A stretch of DNA of 48,965 nucleotides from Deltaproteobacteria bacterium (GTDB lineage Bacteria; Myxococcota_A; UBA9160; JAFDDA01), in the NCBI GenBank assembly GCA_019311105.1, contig JAFDDA010000009.1:1-48965 (forward strand), in the 5' to 3' direction. The notes beneath the pieces are model-generated. The model made no database searches. It saw only the letters and a program-made list of their open reading frames with translations, and was not told the origin of the DNA. Shown here piece by piece: positions 32,535-39,988 of this stretch (position 1 is the first letter of the stretch; every line of letters begins with the position of its first letter). Made by a program: the position numbers and the translations under genes.

Positions 32535-34792
32535 GCCGTGGCCCTCTCGTGACGCTCGGTCGCGAGACGGATCACGAAGACCGTCCCCTCCGATCCCGTC
32601 CGTTCGAGGCAGAGTTCGCCGCCCATCCCTTCGATGATGCCCTTGCTGACGAAGAGCCCCAACCCCGTTCCGCGACCGGCTTCCTTGGTCGTGAAGAAGG
32701 GATCGAAGAGCTGCTCCTGCGCGGAGGTCGGAACGCCGTGGCCATCGTCCTGCACCCGGATTTCGACGTGCCCGTCCCGGGCCGAGGCCTCGAAGGTCAA
32801 CGTCCCGGAGCCCCCGATGGCGTCGAGGGCGTTGAGACCCAGGTTCATCAAGACCTGGGCGAGCTCGTCCTCCTTGGTTCGGATGCCGGGAAGGCCCTCC
32901 GGAACGGATCGCTCGATCGTCACGCGGCGGGCGCGCGGGTCGTGCTCCAGGAGCTGCGCCACGTCGTCCATCACCTGCCCGGCCGAGACCAGGGTCTCGT
33001 CGGCGCGCCGTCGGCGGCTGAAGTCCACGAGCCGGCGAAGCATGCGTCCCATCCGCTCGACCTGCTTCCCGACGACCTCGACCGTATGCCCGAGCTGGTC
33101 CGGATGCCGCTGGGCCATCTGAAGCTGGGATTCGATGGAAGCGAGCGGGTTGCCGATCTCGTGGGCGAGCCCCGCCGCCAGCTGGCCGAAGGCTGCCATC
33201 TTTTCCTGATAGACCATCTGCATCTGCAGCCGCTTCTCATCCGTGACGACGCGCCCGATCTCGACGACGGCGCTGACCTGGCCGGTCTCGTCCCGGACCG
33301 GGTAGGTCTCGACGTAGACGGGCTCCAGACCCCGGACCGTACGCTGGGAGCGCTCCCCCGACCCGGGCATGCCGGTCTCGAACGTCGCGCCGGCCGGCGA
33401 GTCGGCGGGCGGCGAGGTGAGGCCCTCGAAGACCTCGAAGGAGAGCAGGCCCGCGAGCCGTTTCCCGTGCATCCGGCGGGCTGCCTCGTTGCAGCGAACG
33501 ATCCGGTGGTCCGGATCGAGGACCACGACCCGCTGGTCGATCGAGTCGAGCAAGAGCTCCAGGAACTCCTGGTTCTCGCGGAGTTCCTTCGTGCGTTCCG
33601 AAACCTTGGACTCGAGGGTGCCATGGGCCGTCTTCAGGGCGAGACTCATCCGGTTGAAGGACGTCGCCAGCTCCATGATCTCGCGGGGTCCCTCGGGCTC
33701 CACGGTGTCGCCGGGCTGGCCCGATGCCATCCGGTCCGAGGTGATGGCGAGAGCGCGGAGCGGGCTCACCACCGCGCGCCAGCCGATCCACACGGCTCCG
33801 CCCAGGATCAACCCGACCAGCGCGATCGCCACCATGGCCTGCGCCTTCAATTGCTCCAGCTCGGCGACGGCGTGCAGGACCGAGGTACGCACGACGACGC
33901 TCCAGCCGAGATCCCCCACGGGCGCAGAGGCGAGAAGCCAGTCGACGCCCGAGGGGTCGCGCACCTGGCCCTCCCTCGCTCGGCTGGCCTGTTGCCATTC
34001 GGGGTCCAACAGCGCCAGCCGGCTGCCGTAGGGAGCGAGACCGGGATCGTCGAAGGATCCCGACACGACTTCGCCCTGCGCGTTGAGGAGATAGAACGTG
34101 GCGCTGCGCGTCCGATCCCGGTTCGCGATCAGGAGCTGGCGCAGCGGGTCGAAGCCAGCCGTCGAGCAGAGGGCGCCGAGCAGCAAACCACCCTCGTCGC
34201 GGATCGGCCGGGCCACGATCAAGTGGGGCTCGGGAAGCCTTCCCTCCGCAGCGACGTGGGTGATCGGTCGGAAGCCGAGGATTCCAGGGCTCTCGAGAGC
34301 CCGCTCGAAGCATTCCGAAGAGAGCGGGTTCGAAGGCGGGGGCGCCGCCGACTGCGAGGAGGCGAATGGCCTGCCCGAACGGGACAGGATCAGGAACTCC
34401 TCGACCGATCCCGCCTCCCGGACTTTCGCCGCGAGGTGTGCGGACATCATCTCGCCCAGCGCCCCCCGAACCTGCGGCTCCTGGTGCATCTCGACGAGCC
34501 GCAGCAGCCGGAAGACGTGCTCGTTGCCGGCCACGACCGATGCCGCCAGCTGATCCTGGCTTCGCGCGTACTCGAGGATCTCGGAGGATTGGAGCGCGGC
34601 CACGTTGCGGAGATGGCGCAGCGCCGCATCGCTCATGTAGCTGCGGCTCTGCAGATAACCCCACACGTTCGAGAAGGTCAGAGGCAGCAAGAAGAAGGCG
34701 ACCGCCAGGAATACGAGCCAATGTCCGACCGTCGGACGCCACCGCCCGTCGGGTCGGAGGCTCGCTCGTCGGCCCCCATCCTCGCTTCCCAT
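32531..34792 (-). CDS. Membrane sensor histidine kinase
   Basis: A 753-aa kinase paired with the NtrC-type regulator. Order: an N-terminal transmembrane helix ('WLVFLAVAFFLLPLTF'), a large periplasmic sensor region of about 270 residues of Cache type, a second helix ('AIALVGLILGGAVWIGW'), HAMP, and PAS ('LLDSIDQRVVVLDPDHRIVRCNEAARRM'). HisKA follows with its H-box 'GLAHEIGNPLAS', then HATPase ('DDGHGVPTSAQEQLFDPFFTTKEAGRGTGLGL'). I chose ATG 34792 behind GAGAGG; a GTG at 34837 would add 15 residues. The extracytoplasmic domain means the signal is sensed in the periplasm. It follows the c4 cytochrome gene closely, so the sensor may be set by the respiratory state. Confidence 0.93.
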   Translation of the reverse strand: MGSEDGGRRASLRPDGRWRPTVGHWLVFLAVAFFLLPLTFSNVWGYLQSRSYMSDAALRHLRNVAALQSSEILEYARSQDQLAASVVAGNEHVFRLLRLVEMHQEPQVRGALGEMMSAHLAAKVREAGSVEEFLILSRSGRPFASSQSAAPPPSNPLSSECFERALESPGILGFRPITHVAAEGRLPEPHLIVARPIRDEGGLLLGALCSTAGFDPLRQLLIANRDRTRSATFYLLNAQGEVVSGSFDDPGLAPYGSRLALLDPEWQQASRAREGQVRDPSGVDWLLASAPVGDLGWSVVVRTSVLHAVAELEQLKAQAMVAIALVGLILGGAVWIGWRAVVSPLRALAITSDRMASGQPGDTVEPEGPREIMELATSFNRMSLALKTAHGTLESKVSERTKELRENQEFLELLLDSIDQRVVVLDPDHRIVRCNEAARRMHGKRLAGLLSFEVFEGLTSPPADSPAGATFETGMPGSGERSQRTVRGLEPVYVETYPVRDETGQVSAVVEIGRVVTDEKRLQMQMVYQEKMAAFGQLAAGLAHEIGNPLASIESQLQMAQRHPDQLGHTVEVVGKQVERMGRMLRRLVDFSRRRRADETLVSAGQVMDDVAQLLEHDPRARRVTIERSVPEGLPGIRTKEDELAQVLMNLGLNALDAIGGSGTLTFEASARDGHVEIRVQDDGHGVPTSAQEQLFDPFFTTKEAGRGTGLGLFVSKGIIEGMGGELCLERTGSEGTVFVIRLATERHERATA

Positions 34793-34883
34793 TCCGTCGC
34801 CCTCTCGCCCCGAAGACGACGGCACGGTGTCAACCACGACCGGACCTTATCACGGGGGCAGTTTCGAGGCCGCCCAACCCGGC

Positions 34884-35639
34884 TCAGCCTCCGGCGGCGG
34901 GCGGGGCGGTGGGGGCCGCCGACCCGCGGGGCAGCCTCGAGAGGTAGGCCGCAAGGGCGCCGATGTCCTTGTCCGTCAGGCCTGCGGCCATCTGCTGCAT
35001 CAGGCCCTCCCAATCGTTGGCGCGAGTTCCATCCCGGAAGGCGCGGAGCTGGGCTTCCAGATAGGCGCCGTTCTGACTGCCAATGGAGGGGAAGCCTCCG
35101 TCGACGCCGATCGCGAAGCCTTCGCCCAGGAGCCCGTGACACGACGCGCAGGGGAGAACGCCACTTTCCGGGCGGCCTTCACGGTACAGCCGCGCGCCGG
35201 CGTCGTCGCTTGCCCCCGCCGTGCCGTTGTTTGCGACCGTTGTGGCGCTGTCTGCGACCGGGTCGGTGCCACCGTCGGCCGGCTGGGCGGCCGCCGGTAG
35301 CACCGGAAGCGATGCGAAGTGGGCCGAGACATCGGCGATGTCCTGGGGTGTGAGCGGTGCGGCCATGGCCGACATGATCGGGTTGAGGCGACGCGCGCTC
35401 TGGAAATCCGACAGCTGCTTGACCAGATACCCGGGCTGCTGTCCGGCGAGCTTGGGCCAGGCGGGGTTCAGCGCGTTCCCGTCGGGGCCGTGGCAACCGC
35501 CGCAGGTCGCGGCCTTGGCGGCCCCGGCAACCGGGTCGGCCGCGGGCGATTTCTCGGACTCGGTGGGCTCGGCCGCGGCCAGACCCGCAGTCAGCACGAG
35601 GGCCAAGCCTAGGCCGATCGACCGACGGAAGGTTTGCAT
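34884..35639 (-). CDS. Diheme class I cytochrome c (c4 type)
   Basis: A 251-aa periplasmic cytochrome with a signal peptide (about 1-24). It has two class I heme domains, CGGCH (46-50, followed by GPDGNALNP...WPKLAGQQPGYLVKQL) and CASCH (164-168, followed by GLLGEG...FPSIGSQNGAYLEAQLRAF). Conserved Met ligands occur in 'NPIMSAMA' and 'LMQQMAAGL'. A Pro/Ala/Asp-rich linker joins the halves. Cytochromes of this type carry electrons to terminal oxidases or NosZ. The ATG at 35639 has GGGAGG 6 nt upstream. It is probably the first gene of the operon with the kinase, regulator and c'-like diheme protein, under the sigma54 promoter at 35755. Confidence 0.92.
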   Translation of the reverse strand: MQTFRRSIGLGLALVLTAGLAAAEPTESEKSPAADPVAGAAKAATCGGCHGPDGNALNPAWPKLAGQQPGYLVKQLSDFQSARRLNPIMSAMAAPLTPQDIADVSAHFASLPVLPAAAQPADGGTDPVADSATTVANNGTAGASDDAGARLYREGRPESGVLPCASCHGLLGEGFAIGVDGGFPSIGSQNGAYLEAQLRAFRDGTRANDWEGLMQQMAAGLTDKDIGALAAYLSRLPRGSAAPTAPPAAGG

Positions 35640-35754
35640 GGCACCTCCCTGCGCCTCGCCGAGCCATCGTTCCACCATCCCTCGTCTGTCCTCCTCGCTT
35701 CCGCGCGCACGAAGACCGTCCCACCTTCGGGTGTCCTCCACGCTTGCGCGGTTG

Positions 35755-35770
35755 TGCAGGGTCTGTGCCA
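35755..35770 (-). promoter_or_regulatory. Sigma54 (-24/-12) promoter for the c4-kinase-regulator operon
   Basis: Minus strand TGGCACAGACCCTGCA: TGGCAC plus TGCA with GG and GC 12 nt apart, one departure from TTGCA. The predicted start is about 105 nt before the c4 ATG. Because the activator gene lies downstream, this would be an autoregulatory loop. Confidence 0.65.
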
Positions 35771-35828
35771 ACCCCCGGAGTCTAGGCGCGGCTCAGGGGC
35801 TCCACGAGCCGCCCCAGCCAGGCGAGTC

Positions 35829-35842
35829 TCGCAGGCCTGCGA
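35829..35842. promoter_or_regulatory. Palindromic upstream activator site
   Basis: TCGCAG-GC-CTGCGA, a perfect 14-bp palindrome with the same half-sites as the palindrome at 25956-25971. It lies about 59 nt upstream of the -24 element. A further dyad CTCGCG-ATTC-CGCGAG follows at about 35859-35874. Confidence 0.6.
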
Positions 35843-35942
35843 CCTGGCCTACTTGTGTCTCGCGATTCCGCGAGCCGCGCGAATCGCAGCCGGCCCCGCG
35901 AAGGCCTGGGTCGCTGGGGCCCGCCGAGACGCGGTGGGGCGC

Positions 35943-36173
35943 CTAGAACCCATCTCATAAACCCCTCGGCCGCCAGACACTCGCCTTCGCCCCGATCTCT
36001 GCGTTTCGAAATCTCGCCGTGGCTGGCCAGGGCCCTGACGAAGGGGACGGTTCTAATCGATGACGAAGCGACTGGATAGGCAAGGCCAGATCCGATTCCG
36101 CCTCTGGCGGCGCCTTGATCTCGGGCCAAATTCGAGCGTCTGGCTCGGTCGGGGTTTATGAGATGGGTTCTAG
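35943..36173. mobile_element. Miniature inverted-repeat element (MITE), copy 1
   Basis: A 231-bp non-coding element with perfect 23-bp terminal inverted repeats starting CTAGAACCCATCTC and ending in CCCC. Subterminal sequence matches copy 2 at 45424-45588. The terminal CTAG may be a 4-bp target duplication (YTAR type, as for IS5-family transposases). The right-hand CTAG supplies the hemJ stop codon. No transposase is encoded, so it is non-autonomous. Confidence 0.8.
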
Positions 36174-36598
36174 CTCCCGGGCCGCAGGACGGCGAGCAGT
36201 ACGATGAGGATCAGCAGCGGAGTCGGGATCTCGTTGCGGATCCGACATTGCCGCGACGTCAGATAGAGGTCGCCCGTTGCGAACCGCCGCAGGACGCGGC
36301 CCACGTAGAGGTGATAGCCCACCAGGATGGCCACCAGACCGAGCTTCAGCTGGACCCATCCCCATGTGAGATAGACGGGCTGGGCGATCAGCATCGCCAG
36401 TCCGACGCCCAAGGTTGCGACCATCGCCGGCGTCGCGATGAACCGATAGAGCCGCGTCGCCATTCCTTGCAGGACGTCGGACACCGCAGGGTCGTTCCGG
36501 TTTTCCACGCGGTTCACGAACAGGCGGAACATGTAGAAGAGCCCGGCGAACCAGGCGACCATCGAGATCAGGTGAAAGGCTTTCAGCCACAGGATCAC
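36170..36598 (-). CDS. hemJ: Protoporphyrinogen IX oxidase HemJ
   Basis: A 142-aa membrane protein of the HemJ (UPF0093) family, oxidising protoporphyrinogen IX to protoporphyrin IX in heme synthesis. The N-terminus 'LWLKAFHLISMVAWFAGLFYMFRLFV' holds the conserved His and the WFAGLFY block. 'VQLKLGLVAILVGYHLYVGR' holds the second conserved Lys and His. Four helices are predicted. The ATG at 36598 overlaps the hemN stop (ATGA). The TAG stop lies inside the terminal CTAG of the neighbouring MITE, so the C-terminus ('AVLRPGS') may have been set by the insertion. Heme supply fits the heavy cytochrome load of this window. Confidence 0.93.
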   Translation of the reverse strand: MILWLKAFHLISMVAWFAGLFYMFRLFVNRVENRNDPAVSDVLQGMATRLYRFIATPAMVATLGVGLAMLIAQPVYLTWGWVQLKLGLVAILVGYHLYVGRVLRRFATGDLYLTSRQCRIRNEIPTPLLILIVLLAVLRPGS

Positions 36599-37749
36599 GG
36601 CGCCCCCTGGACCGTCCGGGAATAGCGCTTCTGGCCGTCCGATGGTGTCGCCAGATGGGCATCGAAGGTCATCGCGACGTTGCGCAGGAAGAGCCGACCG
36701 AGGAACGTGAGGCGCCAGGCGCCGCCGTCGGCCACGAGGAGGCCATCGGCCTCGAAGGGCCCCAGGCGCTCGGACAGGTTCGCGACGCGGTCGTCGATGG
36801 CCTCATCGAAGCGCTCCGCGTAGGACTGCGGATCGATCTCGCCACGACACATCAGTTCCTGGATCAACCATTTCCGTCGCAGATCGTCCTCGCTGAGGTG
36901 CCAGCCGCGATGGGTGGCCAGGCCGTCGTGGTCCACGGCGGCTCCCCAGGGCTCGGGGTCGCGCAGCGATTGGGCGTACACGTCCTGCAGCTCGCTGATG
37001 GCGCTGGGCCCGAAGCCGACGAGCTCGGTGGCCCGGCGCGTCGTGTAGCCCATGAAGTTCCGGTGGAGCGTTCCCTGCTCCGCGGCCTGGGCGAGATCGT
37101 CTTCGGGCCGTGCGAAGTGATCGAGGCCCAGGAACAGGTAGCCCGCCTCGGTCAGCCGGCGAATCGCCGTCAGGAAGATCGCGAGCTTCCGCTCGGGCCC
37201 GGGCAGATCCTTGTTCTCGAATCCCCGCTGCTGCTTCGAGACCCAGGTGACGTGTGCGTAGCCGTAGAGGGCGATGCGATCGGGCTGCAACGCGATCACC
37301 TCGGTCAGGGTCGCGTCGAAGGATTCGGGCGTCTGGAAGGGCAAGCCGTAGATCAAGTCGAAGTTGACCGAGCCGAAGCCGAGCTTTCGCGCCTGCTCCG
37401 AGACGGCAGCCGTCTGCTCGATCGACTGGATCCGGCGGATCGCCTGCTGCACGACCTCCGACAGGTCCTGCACACCCAGGCTGATCCGGTTGAAGCCGTG
37501 CTCGGCCAGCGTCGCCAGCTGTTCGGGCTGCGTGACCCGCGGGTCGACTTCGATGCTGCGCTCCGCACCGGCCTCGGGCGGGAAGTGGACCGCGCGGCCC
37601 ACGGCAACCCGGGGAAGGTCGGCTTCTGCTTTCCCGAAGACGAGGAGGGCTCGCCCTTCGAGCCGCTCTCGGTGAGCCTCGGCATGGCACCCGGTGTCGA
37701 CACGGTGACGCTCTTTCCGGGTGAGGGCCCTCGCTGCATCGTGGATCAA
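36595..37749 (-). pseudogene. hemN: 5'-truncated hemN (coproporphyrinogen III dehydrogenase)
   Basis: Residues from about 37600 downward match HemN closely ('FPPEAGAERSIEVDPRVTQ', 'GFNRISLGVQDL', 'NFDLIYGLPFQTPESF', 'FLGLDHFARPEDDLAQA', 'GTLHRNFMGYTT'). The N-terminal third of a normal HemN is missing, including the radical-SAM CxxxCxxC motif and the GGGTP segment. Upstream of about 37600 the frame only runs antisense through another gene. Without the [4Fe-4S] cysteines it cannot do radical-SAM chemistry. It is coupled to hemJ by a 4-nt overlap. The cut coincides with the 5' cut of the gene on the other strand, so a rearrangement or an assembly join is likely. Confidence 0.8.
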
Positions 37750-38148
37750 CTCTCACGCGATCCCGAGAGCCTCGCGCGAAGCTTCGCCGTGAACCTCCGC
37801 ACGCTCCACCATCCGAAACTGATTCTCGCCTTCGATTGCGTCCTGGCCGTGGGGCCGGAGCACGCGCGCGTCTTCCGCGAGGCGGGCTGGAGCCGCGAGA
37901 AGCTGACCGAACGGCTCCATGCGCTCCTTCAGATTCCTGGCGACGAACTCGTGCGCGGCGCCGGCGGCATCGCCGAAGGCGCGCCCGAGACAGCGCGCGG
38001 CGCCACGCTGCCGAAGTTTCGTCCCGGTGGGATCCTGATCGTCCACTGCGGTGGCGGTGCGGGCCTCTTTTCCGCGATGATCGGCGGATGGGCAGGAGGC
38101 TCGATCGGGAGCCAACCCGTGATTCAGGAGATCGCACCGTGGGCCTAG
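37597..38148 (+). pseudogene. 5'-truncated unknown gene upstream of the selenoprotein
   Basis: An open frame with protein-like composition, '...GFCFPEDEEGSPFEPLSVSLGMAPGVD' onward, ending 'HCGGGAGLFSAMIGGWAGGSIGSQPVIQEI'. The segment reads as the C-terminal 180 residues of a conserved protein: it begins abruptly at about 37600, with no start codon or ribosome site, exactly where the antisense hemN homology ends. An in-frame ATG at 37684 is internal. Its stop overlaps the selenoprotein start by 10 nt, so the two were once a coupled pair. I do not recognise the family. Confidence 0.6.
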
Positions 38149-38687
38149 AGAATCGCGAGCCGCGTGTCTTGCTCGACCCGACGTCCGAGCGTCGGCCGAC
38201 CCGTCGCGAACGTCAGCCGCGACTCGCCTCCCTCGACGGCGTCACCATCGGCCTGCTCGACATCTCGAAACCTCGCGGCGATGTCTTTCTGGATCGTCTC
38301 GAGGCGCGCCTCCAAGAGCAGGGCGCCAAGACGCTTCGCTTCCGCAAGCCCACCTTCACGAAGCCCGCACCCACCGATCTTCGTCAGCAGATCGCCACGA
38401 GCTGCGGTGCCGTCATCGAGGCCCTCGCCGATTGAGGCAGCTGCACGTCGTGCAGTGTGCACGACACGTTGGATCTAGAGGCGCGGGGCATCCCCGGAGT
38501 CTTCGTCGCGACCACCGAGTTCATCGACGCCGCCCGCGGCCAGGCCCGCGCGCTCGGGGGCGACCCGGTGGCCGTCTTCGTCGAACACCCGATCCAGGAC
38601 CGCAGCGACGAAGAGGTCGTCGCGATCGCCGACCGGGCCTTCGAAGAGATCGTTGCTGGGCTCGTGGAAGGCCCCGTCAAGTCCTGA
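38139..38687 (+). CDS. UGSC-motif selenoprotein (in-frame TGA = selenocysteine)
   Basis: Start GTG 38139 with AGGAG 8 nt upstream. The frame is interrupted by one TGA (38433-38435, codon 99) and then continues to a TGA stop at 38685-38687, giving 182 residues. Around the TGA the protein reads 'VIEALAD-U-GSCTSCSVHDTLDLEARGIPGVF', the motif of the UGSC selenoprotein family, in which U is followed by GSC. The sequence on both sides is equally protein-like ('DGVTIGLLDISKPRGDVF' before, 'FVEHPIQDRSDEEVVAIADRAFEEIV' after). A SECIS-like hairpin lies 11-30 nt downstream of the TGA. Members have a redox-type U/C arrangement and no established reaction. It would be missed or split by automatic gene callers. 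Readthrough needs selA, selB, selC and selD elsewhere in the genome. Confidence 0.88.
38433..38465 (+). promoter_or_regulatory. Bacterial SECIS-like element
   Basis: Beginning at the TGA codon, a hairpin GTCGTGCA-GTG-TGCACGAC (38447-38465) forms an uninterrupted 8-bp stem with loop GTG whose first base is G. The loop begins 19 nt after the TGA, within the range for bacterial SECIS elements that recruit SelB. Confidence 0.65.
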
Positions 38688-38715
38688 ACGCGGTCGTCCG
38701 GTGCTACCTGGCGCT

Positions 38716-39888
38716 TCAGAGCACCGTGCAGACCGCACGCAGCTCGATCGACTTGCGGACGACGCGTTGCTGGGCTCGGCGCGCGCGGTCGGTCCAGCCG
38801 GCGTCTTCGTCGCCGCGACACAACGATGTGGCGCGCTCGGAAGCCTCGTTGAGCAGCGCGTCCATCTCTGCGATCGCCCGGCGCAGTGCCGCCGTGGTGC
38901 CGTCGGTCGGCGCCGCACGCTCGCAGGACGCAGCGGCCACCAGCGCCACCTCGTCGTGCGCCTCGAGCGCAGTCAGCGTCTCGTCGAGCTGGCGGTAGCG
39001 CGCCTCGGCTGCGTCTTCGCCCGGCAGGATGAGCGAGACGTGGGGCGCCGAGAGCGTATCGAAGGCCCACGCCGTCCCCGGCCCCATCTCCGAGTCGAAG
39101 TACCAACGCTGCGCGTCGTCGTGGACGAAGGACCAGACGTGATTCAGGGCGCGCTCCTCCTCCTTGCGGCCGAGGAGGTTGTCGACCTTGAGGCCGAAGC
39201 GCGCTTGGTGGTGTTGGCGGTCGACCGTGCCGCTGTCCATAAGCGCGAGAGGGCGGGTGATCTGCTCGAGCGGGATCCAGAGGTTCAGCAGGTGGAGCTC
39301 CGAGTCCGCGTTGTGGCCGTCGGGCGAGTCGTGGTGGAAGAGCCCGGGCGCGGCGCCGTTCATCATCTCTCGAAGGGGCGTGCCGCCGACGTCCTGGTCG
39401 GCATGGACGCCGCGGGCGCCGTCGAGGCCGGCCGTGCCCGGCGCGCCCTTGCCCGCGCCCGCCTGCAGGCCGTTCGGCCCCGGCGTCCGCAGCAGGAAGC
39501 CCTCGGGCGCGATGTAGGTCACCTCGGCGCGGCGCCCGTCGCCGAGCTGGAGCGTGGCTCCCGAGAGGCGGCCCCGGATCTCCTCCACATCGGCGGGCTC
39601 GAGCCGTGCACTCGCGCGGACGCGCTCGAGCGCCGCCTGGAGCTGCGCGTCGCCCGAGAGGTCGGCCCGGGCGAAGCCGTGCTCGACGAGGTCGGGTGTG
39701 AAGTCGCCGAGCGCCCGGCAGTCCCACGCCTCGATCTCGTGGAGTTCGAAGCTGCGCTCGCTCCCGTCGTAGGGATCGATGTCGGGCGCGCACAGCAGGC
39801 CGGGCCGCTCGGGGTCGGGGGCGAAGTCCTCGAGGCGCGCGTAGGCGACCTCGGATCGGACGCTTCGGATGGCTTCGACGCTCGACAT
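38716..39888 (-). CDS. Putative non-heme oxygenase (CmcJ/NvfI-like)
   Basis: A 390-aa soluble protein. The central part resembles CmcJ/NvfI-type hydroxylase/methyltransferase-family proteins: 'HHDSPDGH', 'LHLLNLWIPLEQITRPLALMDSGTVD' and 'RWYFDSEMGPGTAWAFDT...APHVSLILPG'. The spaced His and Asp residues could bind iron in a double-stranded beta-helix fold. The assignment is by motif spacing only. The ATG at 39888 has GGGAGA upstream. The gene stands between the selenoprotein and CYP153 and ends 28 nt from the convergent selenoprotein stop. The substrate is unknown. Confidence 0.5.
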   Translation of the reverse strand: MSSVEAIRSVRSEVAYARLEDFAPDPERPGLLCAPDIDPYDGSERSFELHEIEAWDCRALGDFTPDLVEHGFARADLSGDAQLQAALERVRASARLEPADVEEIRGRLSGATLQLGDGRRAEVTYIAPEGFLLRTPGPNGLQAGAGKGAPGTAGLDGARGVHADQDVGGTPLREMMNGAAPGLFHHDSPDGHNADSELHLLNLWIPLEQITRPLALMDSGTVDRQHHQARFGLKVDNLLGRKEEERALNHVWSFVHDDAQRWYFDSEMGPGTAWAFDTLSAPHVSLILPGEDAAEARYRQLDETLTALEAHDEVALVAAASCERAAPTDGTTAALRRAIAEMDALLNEASERATSLCRGDEDAGWTDRARRAQQRVVRKSIELRAVCTVL

Positions 39889-39938
39889 GCCGGGTCTCCC
39901 GAGGGCGCTTGTCCAAGCTAGCAATCTCCGCGGCCCGG

Positions 39939-39965
39939 GTGTCGGCGGCCGGCTATAGCCGACAC
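39939..39965 (-). terminator. Hairpin after the P450 gene
   Basis: Perfect 8-bp inverted repeat GTGTCGGC ... GCCGACAC with an 11-nt loop, 24 nt beyond the P450 stop. No T-run follows, so termination by this hairpin is only possible. Confidence 0.35.
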
Positions 39966-39988
39966 GCGCCGTCCGAGGCGCCGTCCGT

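Noticed and set aside
36655..37596. Upstream part of the plus-strand frame that ends at 38148
   Set aside because: It lies antisense to conserved hemN sequence and its composition is that of a shadow frame; only the part after about 37600 looks like a protein.
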